In this document: positions 52,088-60,932 of the stretch, piece after piece
Numbering within the stretch: position 1 is the stretch's first letter
Layout of the letters: each line of letters starts with the position of its first letter
From: Lactobacillus sp. ESL0680
Lineage (GTDB): Bacteria; Bacillota; Bacilli; Lactobacillales; Lactobacillaceae
DNA length: 64,000 nt
Direction: 5' to 3'
Assembly: GCF_029392855.1 (NCBI RefSeq)
Contig: NZ_CP113945.1
Coordinates: 434,001-498,000, forward strand
Made by a program: the position numbers and the translations under genes
The notes under the pieces: generated by a model
The model's database searches: none
What the model was told of the DNA's origin: nothing
What the model saw: only the letters and a program-made list of their open reading frames with translations

Positions 52088-53290
52088 ATGGAAAATCAAC
52101 GAAAACATTCGAGGCGCAGTATTTTTGAAAAATGGTTTTTGAATAATCGTTTTAGTATTGTACTGCTTAATATCTTATTGTTCTTCCTTGTGATTTGGTT
52201 GTTCAATAAGATTTCTTTTGTTTTAAATCCAGCGCGGTTATTTTTTAGTGCTATTTTGCCGCCGCTTTTGTTGGCAGTGATCCAATTTTACATTATGAAT
52301 CCGCTGGTAGACACGCTTGAGCGTAAGTTTAAAGTGCCGCGGGTTGTTACAATTGCTGGGCTGTTTATTATAGTAGCCTTACTACTTGTCTGGATTATCA
52401 ATACGCTTTTGCCGATTGTTCAAACCCAGATTAATTCACTAATTAAGCATTGGCCGCGCATTTGGCGTGAAGCAAGCGTTGCGGTGCAGGATAAGTTAAG
52501 CGACCCACAATTTCATAGTGTTAAAAATAATATTAATGATGCGATTAATCGTGCACAAAGCATGTTATTTAAGTCTAGTCAAACGGCAATTAACGCGGCT
52601 CTAGACAACATCTCATCAGCAATTAGTATCATTACGATTATTTTTATGACGGTCGTTACTGCGCCGTTCATCTTGTTCTTCATGCTTAAAGACGGACACC
52701 AATTGCGGCCATATATTACAGAATTCGCGCCTAAACGCTGGCAAAAAAGTTTTAGTAAATTATTATATGAAATTAATGCTGCCTTAGCTTCATATATTCG
52801 TGGTCAGATTACCGTTGCTTTTTGGGTGGGCATTATGTTTGCAATTGGCTACACTATTATTGGGCAGCCGTATGCCATTGCTCTGGCGGTTTTAAGTGGT
52901 GTGTTAAACTTGATTCCGTATTTTGGAACGTTTATCGCCTTTATACCTGCTGTAGTGATTGCGGTGATGACTTCGGTACCAATGCTAGTCAAGGTGCTCA
53001 TTGTGTTTGCGGTTGAGCAGACAATTGAATCACGGGTAATTAGCCCACTTGTATTGGGCAACAAGATGGCAATGCATCCAGTTACCACGATTTTGCTCTT
53101 AATCGGTGCCAGTTCTGTTTGGGGCCTTTGGGGCGTGATTTTTGGGATTCCAATCTATGCAATCTTGAAAATTATTATCATGCGCGTGTACAATTATTAC
53201 CGTAAGGTTTCGCAGGTTTTTGCGGAGGATAAGAATGCTGCTTTAACCACAGAAGCTGCACCTAAGAAAGAAAAAATAACAAAAGAATAG
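52088..53290 (+). CDS. AI-2E family transporter
   Basis: A 400-residue polytopic protein with the family's signature loop PYFGTFIAFIPAVV and the C-terminal VISPLVLGNKMAMHPVTTILLLIG. About eight membrane helices surround a long helical cytoplasmic region (residues 120-190). Members range from autoinducer-2 exporters to Na+/Li+ antiporters, so the substrate is open. AGGATGG precedes the ATG. The C-terminal 25 residues are charged and low in complexity. Confidence 0.88.
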   Translation: MENQRKHSRRSIFEKWFLNNRFSIVLLNILLFFLVIWLFNKISFVLNPARLFFSAILPPLLLAVIQFYIMNPLVDTLERKFKVPRVVTIAGLFIIVALLLVWIINTLLPIVQTQINSLIKHWPRIWREASVAVQDKLSDPQFHSVKNNINDAINRAQSMLFKSSQTAINAALDNISSAISIITIIFMTVVTAPFILFFMLKDGHQLRPYITEFAPKRWQKSFSKLLYEINAALASYIRGQITVAFWVGIMFAIGYTIIGQPYAIALAVLSGVLNLIPYFGTFIAFIPAVVIAVMTSVPMLVKVLIVFAVEQTIESRVISPLVLGNKMAMHPVTTILLLIGASSVWGLWGVIFGIPIYAILKIIIMRVYNYYRKVSQVFAEDKNAALTTEAAPKKEKITKE

Positions 53291-53293
53291 AAG

Positions 53294-53320
53294 AAGTGTG
53301 GTTATAGGCCGCACTTTTTT
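53294..53320 (+). terminator. Terminator after the AI-2E family gene
   Basis: AAGTGTGG pairs with CCGCACTT (one G-U) followed by TTTTT, 16 bases before the trmL start. Confidence 0.7.
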
Positions 53321-53335
53321 GTTAAGGAGAAAATA

Positions 53336-53893
53336 ATGACAAACCATGTTGTATTGTATGAACCACTGATGCCAGCTAATACTGGTAATATTGCTCGGAC
53401 TTGTGCCGGAACGAATACAGTGCTAGATTTGATTGAACCGCTAGGCTTTCAAATTGATGACAAGAAGATGAAGCGTGCCGGACTTGATTATTGGGATAAA
53501 GTAGACGTTCGTCGTCATGACGACCTTGAGGCATTTTTGAAAACACTGGGTCCACAGGATGAAATGTACTTAATTTCGAAGTTTTCAGCGAAAAATTATG
53601 CCGAAGTTGATTACACCGATGAGGATAAAGATTACTATTTTGTTTTCGGAAAAGAAACAACAGGTTTGCCGGAAACTTTTATGCGTGAATACTATGACCG
53701 TAATTTGCGGATTCCAATGTCTGACAACATTCGCTGCTACAATCTCTCAAACTCTGTAGCGATGGTTTTGCTTGAGGCATTGCGCCAACAAGGCTTTCCA
53801 AATATGGAAACGGCGCATCATTATGAAAATGACAAGTTAAAGGATGATTATAATCGCCCTGAACGTTATGAAAGAAATTTAGGAGAAGAATAA
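53336..53893 (+). CDS. trmL: tRNA (cytidine(34)-2'-O)-methyltransferase
   Basis: A 185-residue SPOUT enzyme methylating the wobble base of tRNA-Leu. It carries the three SPOUT motifs: PLMPANTGNIARTCAGT (N-terminal arginine), FVFGKETTGLPE (SAM-binding knot) and IPMSDNIRCYNLSNSVAMVLLEALRQ (knot closure). Length is standard or slightly longer owing to a polar tail. AAGGAG lies close to the ATG. The stop shares one base with the next gene (TAATGG). Confidence 0.93.
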   Translation: MTNHVVLYEPLMPANTGNIARTCAGTNTVLDLIEPLGFQIDDKKMKRAGLDYWDKVDVRRHDDLEAFLKTLGPQDEMYLISKFSAKNYAEVDYTDEDKDYYFVFGKETTGLPETFMREYYDRNLRIPMSDNIRCYNLSNSVAMVLLEALRQQGFPNMETAHHYENDKLKDDYNRPERYERNLGEE

Positions 53894-54285
53894 TGGATTT
53901 TGTTAAAGAAACACCAGTCATGGTTAAAAATTTTCACTATGACATTAATGAAGAACCAGAAACAAAAGATCAAGTTAATTTTGGCTTGAAAAAAGTTGAA
54001 AAACAAAACGATGATGGTACAACTGATGCCGGTCAAGATGGCAGCTACTTTGATGTCACGGTAATTTTTGATGTTGCGCCGGCTCCTGGGGAATTTTCTG
54101 TTAGCGGGATGATTAGCCAAATTGTGCAAATCAAGGATTACTTTGGTGACGGCAGCGATCTTGATAAGACTGACTATAAATTACTCAGCCGGCCATTAGT
54201 TGAATATATTGAGACCTTAACTTATGAAGTTACGCAAATTACCTTGGATCAACCAGTTAATTTGAACTTCCAAGCTAATTTTTAG
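53893..54285 (+). CDS. DUF1149/SecB-like protein
   Basis: A 130-residue acidic soluble protein beginning MDFVKETPVMVKNFHYD and ending VNLNFQANF. The beta-rich pattern (FDVTVIFDVAPAPGEFSVSGMISQIVQI) followed by a C-terminal helix (RPLVEYIETLTYEVTQIT) is like the SecB fold, and it appears to be the DUF1149 family of Lactobacillales. Its role is unknown; a chaperone-like function is only inferred. It is translationally coupled to trmL (one-base overlap). Confidence 0.7.
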   Translation: MDFVKETPVMVKNFHYDINEEPETKDQVNFGLKKVEKQNDDGTTDAGQDGSYFDVTVIFDVAPAPGEFSVSGMISQIVQIKDYFGDGSDLDKTDYKLLSRPLVEYIETLTYEVTQITLDQPVNLNFQANF

Positions 54286-54304
54286 CTCCTAATTAGGTGC
54301 AATT

Positions 54305-56788
54305 ATGCCTAAGAAAAAGAGAAAGACAACTAAAAAACGTAAGAAGGCGCAGAATACTGGGATAACTTGGGCGGTTATTGGTCTGATTCAACTTATTATT
54401 GCTGTTTGGGCATTTGTGAAATTTGGTATCTTGGGCAGACAGATTGCCAACTGTTTTCGTTTGTTTTTTGGCGATTCTTATTTACTGGCAGCGGGGTTGT
54501 TCGGCCTGTTTGGTCTGGTAATGCTAATTTATAACAAGCCGATGCACTTTAAGTTTAAGCGCAGTTGCGGCTTGTTTTTGGCAATTTTAGGGGTATTAGT
54601 AATTCAGAGCAGTATTTATTTTGAGCATGAGCTGGTTAATAATGCTTTTATGAATGCCTTTTGGCATGAAATGGCTGCTGAATTTGCTCGTGCGGCAGTA
54701 ACTCTGCCGGTTGGCGGCGGGATTATTGGTGCTATCTGCTATCAATTGTTTTACCAACTGCTTGGCCATATTGGTTTGCGCGTGATCGCAGTTTTGTTGA
54801 TACCAATTGGCCTGTTAATGTTTTTTGATGTTAAATTTAGAACAATTATTGAAAAGTTTCAGTCCTTTAGTCAGCTGTTTATTGTCAAAAATCAGGCAGC
54901 AGGAACCAAAATCAAAGATAAATATGAAGTTCTGCGCGAGAAACAATTACAGAAAATAGCGGAGCAGCAGGCACGTGATCTGAATGATCCGTTAAATTCG
55001 ACATCGCCGATTTTTCCTAATGTTAATGATTTTGCGGTTAAAAAAGATGCTGCTGAAGAAGAGACAACTTCACAAGAAAATCTTCCTGAAACAGAAGCAG
55101 AGTTTGAAGCGCCAGTTGAGGATGAGCAGAATGACGAGCCGCAAATTCAAATTGCTAGTCAAGAAGAGCCTAAATCAAGTGAGCCGGAAGCAGAGTTTGA
55201 CCAACAGGCAGAACCAGAAGATGACGAAAAAGAAGAAGAAACGGCGTTGCCAAAGTCACATTCTTTTGCCGATCAGGATAAGAAAATGCTGCAGGAATTG
55301 GCAGATGTGGATCACGGCGAACTAGAAACCAAGCAGAAACAAGAACCTAATCCTAAATATCGGAAGCCGCCGCTTTCGCTGCTTGATACAGTTAAGAATG
55401 CGGATCAGAGTTCGGATAAAACATTAATCCGGCAGAATACTCAAACCTTGCAGACAACTTTTAAGAGTTTTGGCGTTAATGTCATTATTAAGAAGGCAAT
55501 TTTGGGGCCAACGATTACTCGGTATGAAGTTCAGCCTGCAGTTGGGGTTAAAGTCAGCCGCATTGTCAATTTGGCTGATGACTTGGCCTTAGCGCTAGCT
55601 GCTAAAGATATTAGAATTGAAGCGCCAATTCCCGGTAAGCCATTTATTGGGATTGAGGTGCCTAACCGAACAACGTCTGTTGTTGCGTTTAAGGATGTAA
55701 TGCAGAACCAAGATGCCAAGGCGCAACAGGAACCAATGGTCGTGCCTCTTGGTAAAGATGTTACGGGTCAGACAATTTCGGCTAATTTGGCTAAGATGCC
55801 GCACTTGTTGATTGCTGGTTCGACTGGTTCTGGGAAGTCCGTGGCAATTAACACGATCCTAACCAGTATTTTGATGAAGGCAATGCCGGACCAAGTTAAA
55901 TTGATTTTAATTGACCCGAAGATGGTTGAATTATCCGTTTATAATGGGGTTCCGCATTTGCTGATTCCAGTTGTAACGGATGCTAAACTAGCCGCTAACG
56001 CGTTAAGCAAGGCCGTTAAAGAAATGGAGCGGCGTTATAAATTATTTGCGGCTAGTGGTGCGCGCAACATGGCAGAATTTAACGAAAAGGTTCGGCTGAA
56101 CAATCAAGATAAAACTAAGCCGGCAATGAAGCCGCTACCTTATATTTTGGTTGTCGTTGATGAATTGAGTGACCTAATGATGGTTGGCGGCCATGATGTC
56201 GAAGGTGCAATTGTCCGCTTAGGGCAAATGGCGCGTGCTGCCGGAATCCACATGATTTTGGCAACGCAAAGACCGAGTGTTGACGTAATTACCGGTCTGA
56301 TTAAGGCGAATGTGCCGTCGCGGATTTCTTTTGCCGTATCTAGTGGTGTCGATTCGCGCACAATTCTGGACCAAACGGGAGCGGAAAAATTATTGGGTCG
56401 CGGCGACATGCTGTATATGCCAGTTGGTGCTTCAAAGCCGGAACGAATTCAAGGAGCTTATGTTGCTTCTAGTGAAGTGGAACGAGTTATCTCCTGGGTT
56501 AAGGACCAGCAGAAGCCAGTATATGATGAAGAAATGATTCCGCAAAAGAGTAGTGATAATGCGACAGATGACGATGAACCGGAAGATGAATTTTATTCTC
56601 AGGCAGTTGATCTGGTTAGACGTCAGCAGACAGCCAGTGTGTCAATGTTGCAACGCCGTTTTAGAATTGGTTATAATCGAGCTGCTAGAATTGTGGATGA
56701 CATGGAAGCTAAAGGTGTTGTTGGGCCTTCTGAAGGTTCCAAGCCGCGGCAGGTTTTGTTGCCGCCAGAAGATACATCTGAGAAGTAA
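54305..56788 (+). CDS. ftsK: DNA translocase FtsK/SpoIIIE
   Basis: An 827-residue septal DNA pump. Four or more N-terminal membrane helices (about residues 22-180) are followed by an acidic, low-complexity linker (about 215-350), the RecA-like motor with Walker A GSTGSGKS near residue 505 and Walker B ILVVVDELSDL, and the C-terminal gamma winged helix (VDLVRRQQTASVSMLQRRF) that reads KOPS-like sequences. It clears chromosome dimers at division. The ymfF/ymfH peptidase genes that often follow in Bacilli are absent. Confidence 0.95.
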   Translation: MPKKKRKTTKKRKKAQNTGITWAVIGLIQLIIAVWAFVKFGILGRQIANCFRLFFGDSYLLAAGLFGLFGLVMLIYNKPMHFKFKRSCGLFLAILGVLVIQSSIYFEHELVNNAFMNAFWHEMAAEFARAAVTLPVGGGIIGAICYQLFYQLLGHIGLRVIAVLLIPIGLLMFFDVKFRTIIEKFQSFSQLFIVKNQAAGTKIKDKYEVLREKQLQKIAEQQARDLNDPLNSTSPIFPNVNDFAVKKDAAEEETTSQENLPETEAEFEAPVEDEQNDEPQIQIASQEEPKSSEPEAEFDQQAEPEDDEKEEETALPKSHSFADQDKKMLQELADVDHGELETKQKQEPNPKYRKPPLSLLDTVKNADQSSDKTLIRQNTQTLQTTFKSFGVNVIIKKAILGPTITRYEVQPAVGVKVSRIVNLADDLALALAAKDIRIEAPIPGKPFIGIEVPNRTTSVVAFKDVMQNQDAKAQQEPMVVPLGKDVTGQTISANLAKMPHLLIAGSTGSGKSVAINTILTSILMKAMPDQVKLILIDPKMVELSVYNGVPHLLIPVVTDAKLAANALSKAVKEMERRYKLFAASGARNMAEFNEKVRLNNQDKTKPAMKPLPYILVVVDELSDLMMVGGHDVEGAIVRLGQMARAAGIHMILATQRPSVDVITGLIKANVPSRISFAVSSGVDSRTILDQTGAEKLLGRGDMLYMPVGASKPERIQGAYVASSEVERVISWVKDQQKPVYDEEMIPQKSSDNATDDDEPEDEFYSQAVDLVRRQQTASVSMLQRRFRIGYNRAARIVDDMEAKGVVGPSEGSKPRQVLLPPEDTSEK

Positions 56789-56961
56789 TTTTTAAGAAAG
56801 TTTAGCATGTGGCAATTTTAGCTAATTTTACGGTTGAATAATGTTAAAATTAACTCGAACATTGTGATTGTAAAAGTGTAGAATTGGACAAGTAATTGTT
56901 ATATAATTTGTAATGCTGTACAAATTAATGGCTCAGAATTGGGCAGAAAAGGAATGTTAGA

Positions 56962-57690
56962 ATGCAGCGAGCAATTGTGTTTGGCGCTACTGGTGGAATT
57001 GGACAAGCTATTTGTGCGGATTTGGCACAAGATGGCTGGTCGCTTTATATTCATTGCAGTCAAAATTGGCAAGCGGCTTGCGAGTTAAGCGAAAACTTGA
57101 CTAAGCAGTATCCCCAGCAAGATTTTATTCCAATTAAACTTAGTTTTTTGGTTGATGACCGGGAGTTACAAACTTTTGTAAAAGGATTACTGCCAATTAA
57201 TGCGGTTGTTTTTGCCCAAGGCATTACCGATTATAACTTTGTCAGTGGGCAAGACTTACATAAGATTGACCAAATTATGCGTGTAAATCTAACAGTGCCA
57301 ATTAAGTTGACTAGCTTGCTTGAGCCGCTTTTGATTAAAAATGATTTTAGCCGTATTGTCTATATCGGCTCGGTTTATGGCGGTCAAGGCAGTGCAATGG
57401 AGTCTGTTTACAGCAGTTCAAAGGCTGGCTTAACACGCTTTGCTCAAAGCTACGCGCGTGAAGTGGCATCAGCTAATTTGACAGTTAATGTAATTGCTCC
57501 CGGCGCGGTTAATACACCGATGAATGCAATGTTTGCACCGGAAACAATGGAGGAAGTCAAAGGTGAAATTCCTGCTGGCAGACTAGCTGAAGGCAGTGAT
57601 ATTTCATTTTGGGTCAAGACTTTACTCAGTCTTCGTTCTGGCTATTTAACAGGTCAGACGATTTATGTCAGCGGTGGCTGGCTGTTATAA
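56962..57690 (+). CDS. SDR family oxidoreductase (YmfI-like)
   Basis: A 242-residue NAD(P)-dependent short-chain dehydrogenase. The cofactor loop is GATGGIGQAI, the catalytic serine lies in IGSVYGG, and the Tyr-x3-Lys pair is YSSSKAGL. The sequence ends SGGWLL, the usual SDR C-terminal fold. It sits where B. subtilis has ymfI (FabG-like) before the RodZ-like gene. The substrate is unknown. Ribosome binding site AAGGAA lies upstream of the ATG. Confidence 0.88.
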   Translation: MQRAIVFGATGGIGQAICADLAQDGWSLYIHCSQNWQAACELSENLTKQYPQQDFIPIKLSFLVDDRELQTFVKGLLPINAVVFAQGITDYNFVSGQDLHKIDQIMRVNLTVPIKLTSLLEPLLIKNDFSRIVYIGSVYGGQGSAMESVYSSSKAGLTRFAQSYAREVASANLTVNVIAPGAVNTPMNAMFAPETMEEVKGEIPAGRLAEGSDISFWVKTLLSLRSGYLTGQTIYVSGGWLL

Positions 57691-57757
57691 GTGTGAAAAA
57701 AAGTAGTAGTATATGTTATACTCTAGTTGTTAGTGGAGAATTTTTAAAGAGGTAACT

Positions 57758-58831
57758 ATGGCAGATATCGGAGATAAATTACGCAGTGCCAGAGAGGCAA
57801 AGGGACTTTCAATTGCAGATATTGAAAAAGCAACCAAAATTCAAGGTAGATATCTGACGGCAATTGAACAGAATGATTTTGATAAACTCCCTGGTGATTT
57901 TTATGTGCGGGCCTTTATTAGACAATATGCACAGATTGTCGGCTTGGATGGTAAACAGTTATTAAGCGAATACCATCAAGAAGTTCCTGCAGCCCAACCA
58001 GACGAATACGTTGAAGATTCGATTGATAATAAGAGCGAAGAAGTTCGTAAGACAACCAGCAACAAAAAGAAATTGTGGAAGAATTATTTGCCACGGATTA
58101 TTGTTGGTCTGGGAGTAATTGTTGTGATTTTGGTTTGTTATGTGGTGTACGCCCATTTTTCAGCAAGTCATAATCAAACTACTAACCCAGATAATGGGGT
58201 TTCGATTTCTTCAGAAAATACCAATAAAGCTAAGAAAAAGAAGCCAGTTGCAGTTAATCCAGTCAAGATTAAGGAATTAGCTGCCAACCAATTCCAAGTT
58301 ACTGGCTTGAAGAATAATCGTAATTTAGTTGTGCGTGCTGGTGACCAAAGTATTACAGTCACGATTTCTGTTAATGGTGTTAGACAAGCATCTCAAACTT
58401 TAGCAGCTGGACAAAAGCAAACAATTGCCATTCCTACTGATGCCCAAAATGTTGGCGTTACGCTGAGCAATGCGTCAGGAACTAAGGTAACTGTTGGCGG
58501 TAAGAAAGTACCATATGATGCCCAAAATGGCAGTTTGAGTTTGACCTTATTGATTGGCGAACAACGTAGTCAAACTACAAGTCAATCAAATTCAACTCAA
58601 AGTAACCGGACAAGTACCAATAGCGGTACAACTGGTTCAAGTTCTAATTCTAGTCAATCTACTAATAGTTCAAACAATCAGACTACACATAGTACGACTA
58701 CTAATAATACTGCAGAGCATAATCAAACTACCCAAAATAATGGTCAGAGCAATAACCAGACTAATACCACTAATAATGGCAGTCAGTCTGATAGTTCAAC
58801 TCACTCTTCAACCACTAACAATGGCAGATAA
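57758..58831 (+). CDS. RodZ-like HTH membrane protein with Ser/Thr/Asn/Gln-rich tail
   Basis: A 357-residue bitopic protein. Residues about 6-70 are an HTH_25 domain (LRSAREAKGLSIADIEKATKI, FYVRAFIRQYAQIVGLDG), a basic stretch leads to a membrane helix (about 111-132), and outside lies a DUF4115-like beta domain (residues about 165-268) followed by some 85 residues made almost only of S, T, N, Q and G. RodZ links MreB to elongation; the outer tail could span the wall. Located between the SDR gene and pgsA as ymfM in B. subtilis. Confidence 0.88.
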   Translation: MADIGDKLRSAREAKGLSIADIEKATKIQGRYLTAIEQNDFDKLPGDFYVRAFIRQYAQIVGLDGKQLLSEYHQEVPAAQPDEYVEDSIDNKSEEVRKTTSNKKKLWKNYLPRIIVGLGVIVVILVCYVVYAHFSASHNQTTNPDNGVSISSENTNKAKKKKPVAVNPVKIKELAANQFQVTGLKNNRNLVVRAGDQSITVTISVNGVRQASQTLAAGQKQTIAIPTDAQNVGVTLSNASGTKVTVGGKKVPYDAQNGSLSLTLLIGEQRSQTTSQSNSTQSNRTSTNSGTTGSSSNSSQSTNSSNNQTTHSTTTNNTAEHNQTTQNNGQSNNQTNTTNNGSQSDSSTHSSTTNNGR

Positions 58832-58859
58832 TTATCGAATATAGGAGAAGTAGTAGAGA

Positions 58860-59420
58860 ATGAATTTACCCAATAAATTAACTGTTTTTAGAATATTTTT
58901 AATCCCAGTCTTCGTGTTAATCGTCATGTTTGGCGGTGATGCAAGTGTCCAAGTTGCTGGCAGTACAGTCTATTGGCGGTTAGTAATCGCCGCAGTTGTG
59001 TTTGCTGTAGCTTCTGCAACTGATTGGTTTGATGGTCACATTGCCCGTTCGCGTAATATGGTAACCAACTTTGGTAAGTTTGCCGATCCGTTAGCCGACA
59101 AAATGTTAACAATGACCGCCTTTATTATGCTGGTTGAATTAAAATTAGCACCAGCTTGGGTGGTAGTTATTATTGTTTGTCGTGAGCTTGCAGTTACTGG
59201 TTTACGGTTGATTTTGGCAGAAAACAAGGGTCAGGTAATGGCTGCGGCAATGCCTGGTAAGATCAAAACAACTTGCCAAATGCTGTCAGTTATTTTCTTA
59301 CTGATTGGTGATTTTTACCACATTGGAACGATTCTGCTCTACTTGGCATTAATCTTTACAATCTATTCAGGTTGGGATTACTTCCATAGTTCATGGGGCG
59401 TTTTTAAGGGCTCAATGTAA
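58860..59420 (+). CDS. pgsA: CDP-diacylglycerol-glycerol-3-phosphate 3-phosphatidyltransferase
   Basis: A 186-residue integral membrane enzyme making phosphatidylglycerol phosphate. The CDP-alcohol phosphatidyltransferase signature DG-x2-AR-x8-G-x3-D-x3-D is complete in DWFDGHIARSRNMVTNFG and KFADPLADK. Its N-terminus NLPNKLTVFRIFLIPVFV is typical. AGGAG is upstream of the ATG. A terminator follows directly, so unlike in many Bacilli it does not continue into cinA. Confidence 0.95.
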   Translation: MNLPNKLTVFRIFLIPVFVLIVMFGGDASVQVAGSTVYWRLVIAAVVFAVASATDWFDGHIARSRNMVTNFGKFADPLADKMLTMTAFIMLVELKLAPAWVVVIIVCRELAVTGLRLILAENKGQVMAAAMPGKIKTTCQMLSVIFLLIGDFYHIGTILLYLALIFTIYSGWDYFHSSWGVFKGSM

Positions 59421-59434
59421 TTATAAATAAATTT

Positions 59435-59464
59435 AAAAGACGCTGACTTGGTTAGCGTCTTTTT
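59435..59464 (+). terminator. Terminator of pgsA
   Basis: AAAAGACGCTGAC and GTTAGCGTCTTTT form a 13-bp stem with loop TTG (one G-U), plus a T-run. Confidence 0.9.
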
Positions 59465-59612
59465 GTATACTTTTAAAATCGCCTAAGGATGCAACATTTT
59501 TGCTTAATTAATTCTTACTTGTTAGCATTAAATTAATAGAATTGGTAAAAATGGCAACTTTTTTCGCAAAAAAAGATAATTTTGGCGTATTTAATAATGC
59601 GGGATAAAAGAA

Positions 59613-59626
59613 TAAACATTTGTTCG
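59613..59626. promoter_or_regulatory. LexA (SOS) box of recA
   Basis: The complement reads CGAACAAATGTTTA, matching the Gram-positive LexA/DinR consensus CGAACRNRYGTTYC at 13 of 14 positions. It ends eight bases before the recA -35. Confidence 0.82.
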
Positions 59627-59633
59627 GTTTTCC

Positions 59634-59663
59634 TTGCAAATAAACAAGAAATCAAAGTATAAT
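59634..59663 (+). promoter_or_regulatory. Promoter of recA
   Basis: TTGCAA (59634-59639) and TATAAT (59658-59663) with an 18-base spacer; the LexA box lies just upstream. Confidence 0.7.
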
Positions 59664-59694
59664 TAATGGGTATTAATTAGAGGAGGAAAATCGC

Positions 59695-60801
59695 TTGGCC
59701 AAAGACGAAAAACAAAAAGCACTGGAAAGTGCATTGAAAAAAATTGAAAAGAATTTTGGTAAAGGCGCCGTAATGCGGATGGGCGACAAGGCTGATACTG
59801 AAATTTCGACGGTTCCGTCCGGTTCGCTGGCACTTGATGCGGCTTTAGGTGTTGGCGGTTACCCACGAGGAAGAATTATTGAAATTTATGGACCTGAATC
59901 TTCTGGTAAGACGACGGTTGCTTTGCATGCTGTTGCCGAAGTGCAAAAACGCGGCGGCACGGCTGCTTATATTGATGCTGAAAACGCAATGGACCCAGCT
60001 TACGCCCAAGCTTTAGGTGTTGACGTTGACGCGCTTATTTTGTCACAGCCAAATACTGGTGAAGAAGGCTTGCAGATTGCGGATACTTTAATTGCTAGTG
60101 GGGCAATTGATATTTTAATTGTCGATTCTGTTGCTGCATTGGTACCACAAGCTGAAATTGATGGTGACATTGGGGACAGTCACGTGGGCTTGCAGGCACG
60201 ATTAATGAGTCAGGCATTGCGAAAGCTTTCCGGTAATATTAATAAGACCAAGACCATTGCGATTTTTATTAATCAAATTCGGGAAAAAGTTGGTATTATG
60301 TTCGGTAATCCTGAAACTACACCTGGTGGTCGCGCCTTGAAGTTTTATTCAACCATTCGTTTGGAAATTAGACGAGCTGAAAAGATTAAACAGACTGGCG
60401 GCGATATTACTGGTAACCGGGTAAAAATTAAGGTGGTTAAGAATAAGGTTGCGCCGCCATTTAAAGTTGCTGAAGTCGACATGATGTATGGTCAAGGGAT
60501 TTCTCAAAGTGGGGAATTACTTGATATGGCAGCTGATAAGGATATTATCGCTAAGGCGGGTTCGTGGTATTCATACAATAATGAGCGGATCGGCCAAGGT
60601 CGCGAAAATGCCAAAAAATATCTTGAAGAACACCAAGATATTTATGATGATATTCAACATCAGGTTCGAGAAGCTTATGGTATTGATGAAAAATCAATCG
60701 CTGATCGTGAGGATCCAGAAAAAGTTAAGGCTAACAAGCCGAAAGATGAAACTGCAACTAAGGATTCTTCCCAAAAAGAAGCCGATAACAAAAGCGAATA
60801 G
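59695..60801 (+). CDS. recA: Recombinase RecA
   Basis: A 368-residue recombinase and SOS co-protease. Walker [10 protein letters not shown], the MAW motif, Walker [10 protein letters not shown] and the [26 protein letters not shown] loop-2 region are intact. The start is TTG with GAGGAGG eight bases upstream, agreeing with the family N-terminus. The C-terminal 40 residues are charged and variable. It has its own promoter with a LexA box, and no cinA in front. RecX (26.4 kb) is its expected inhibitor. Confidence 0.97.
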   Translation: MAKDEKQKALESALKKIEKNFGKGAVMRMGDKADTEISTVPSGSLALDAALGVGGYPRGRIIEIYGPESSGKTTVALHAVAEVQKRGGTAAYIDAENAMDPAYAQALGVDVDALILSQPNTGEEGLQIADTLIASGAIDILIVDSVAALVPQAEIDGDIGDSHVGLQARLMSQALRKLSGNINKTKTIAIFINQIREKVGIMFGNPETTPGGRALKFYSTIRLEIRRAEKIKQTGGDITGNRVKIKVVKNKVAPPFKVAEVDMMYGQGISQSGELLDMAADKDIIAKAGSWYSYNNERIGQGRENAKKYLEEHQDIYDDIQHQVREAYGIDEKSIADREDPEKVKANKPKDETATKDSSQKEADNKSE

Positions 60802-60815
60802 AGTTGAAGAAATTG

Positions 60816-60849
60816 ACCTTGACCTCGGAATTTGAGGCAAGGTTTTTTT
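60816..60849 (+). terminator. Terminator of recA
   Basis: ACCTTG-A-CCTC pairs with GAGG-C-AAGGT (one internal mismatch), followed by TTTTTTT. Confidence 0.85.
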
Positions 60850-60932
60850 CTTGTTCATTGACATGTGTGCCGTGGTTCTTTATCATTAATATTGTGTGAA
60901 TAATCTAAAAAATAAAAAAGGCGATAGTAATC

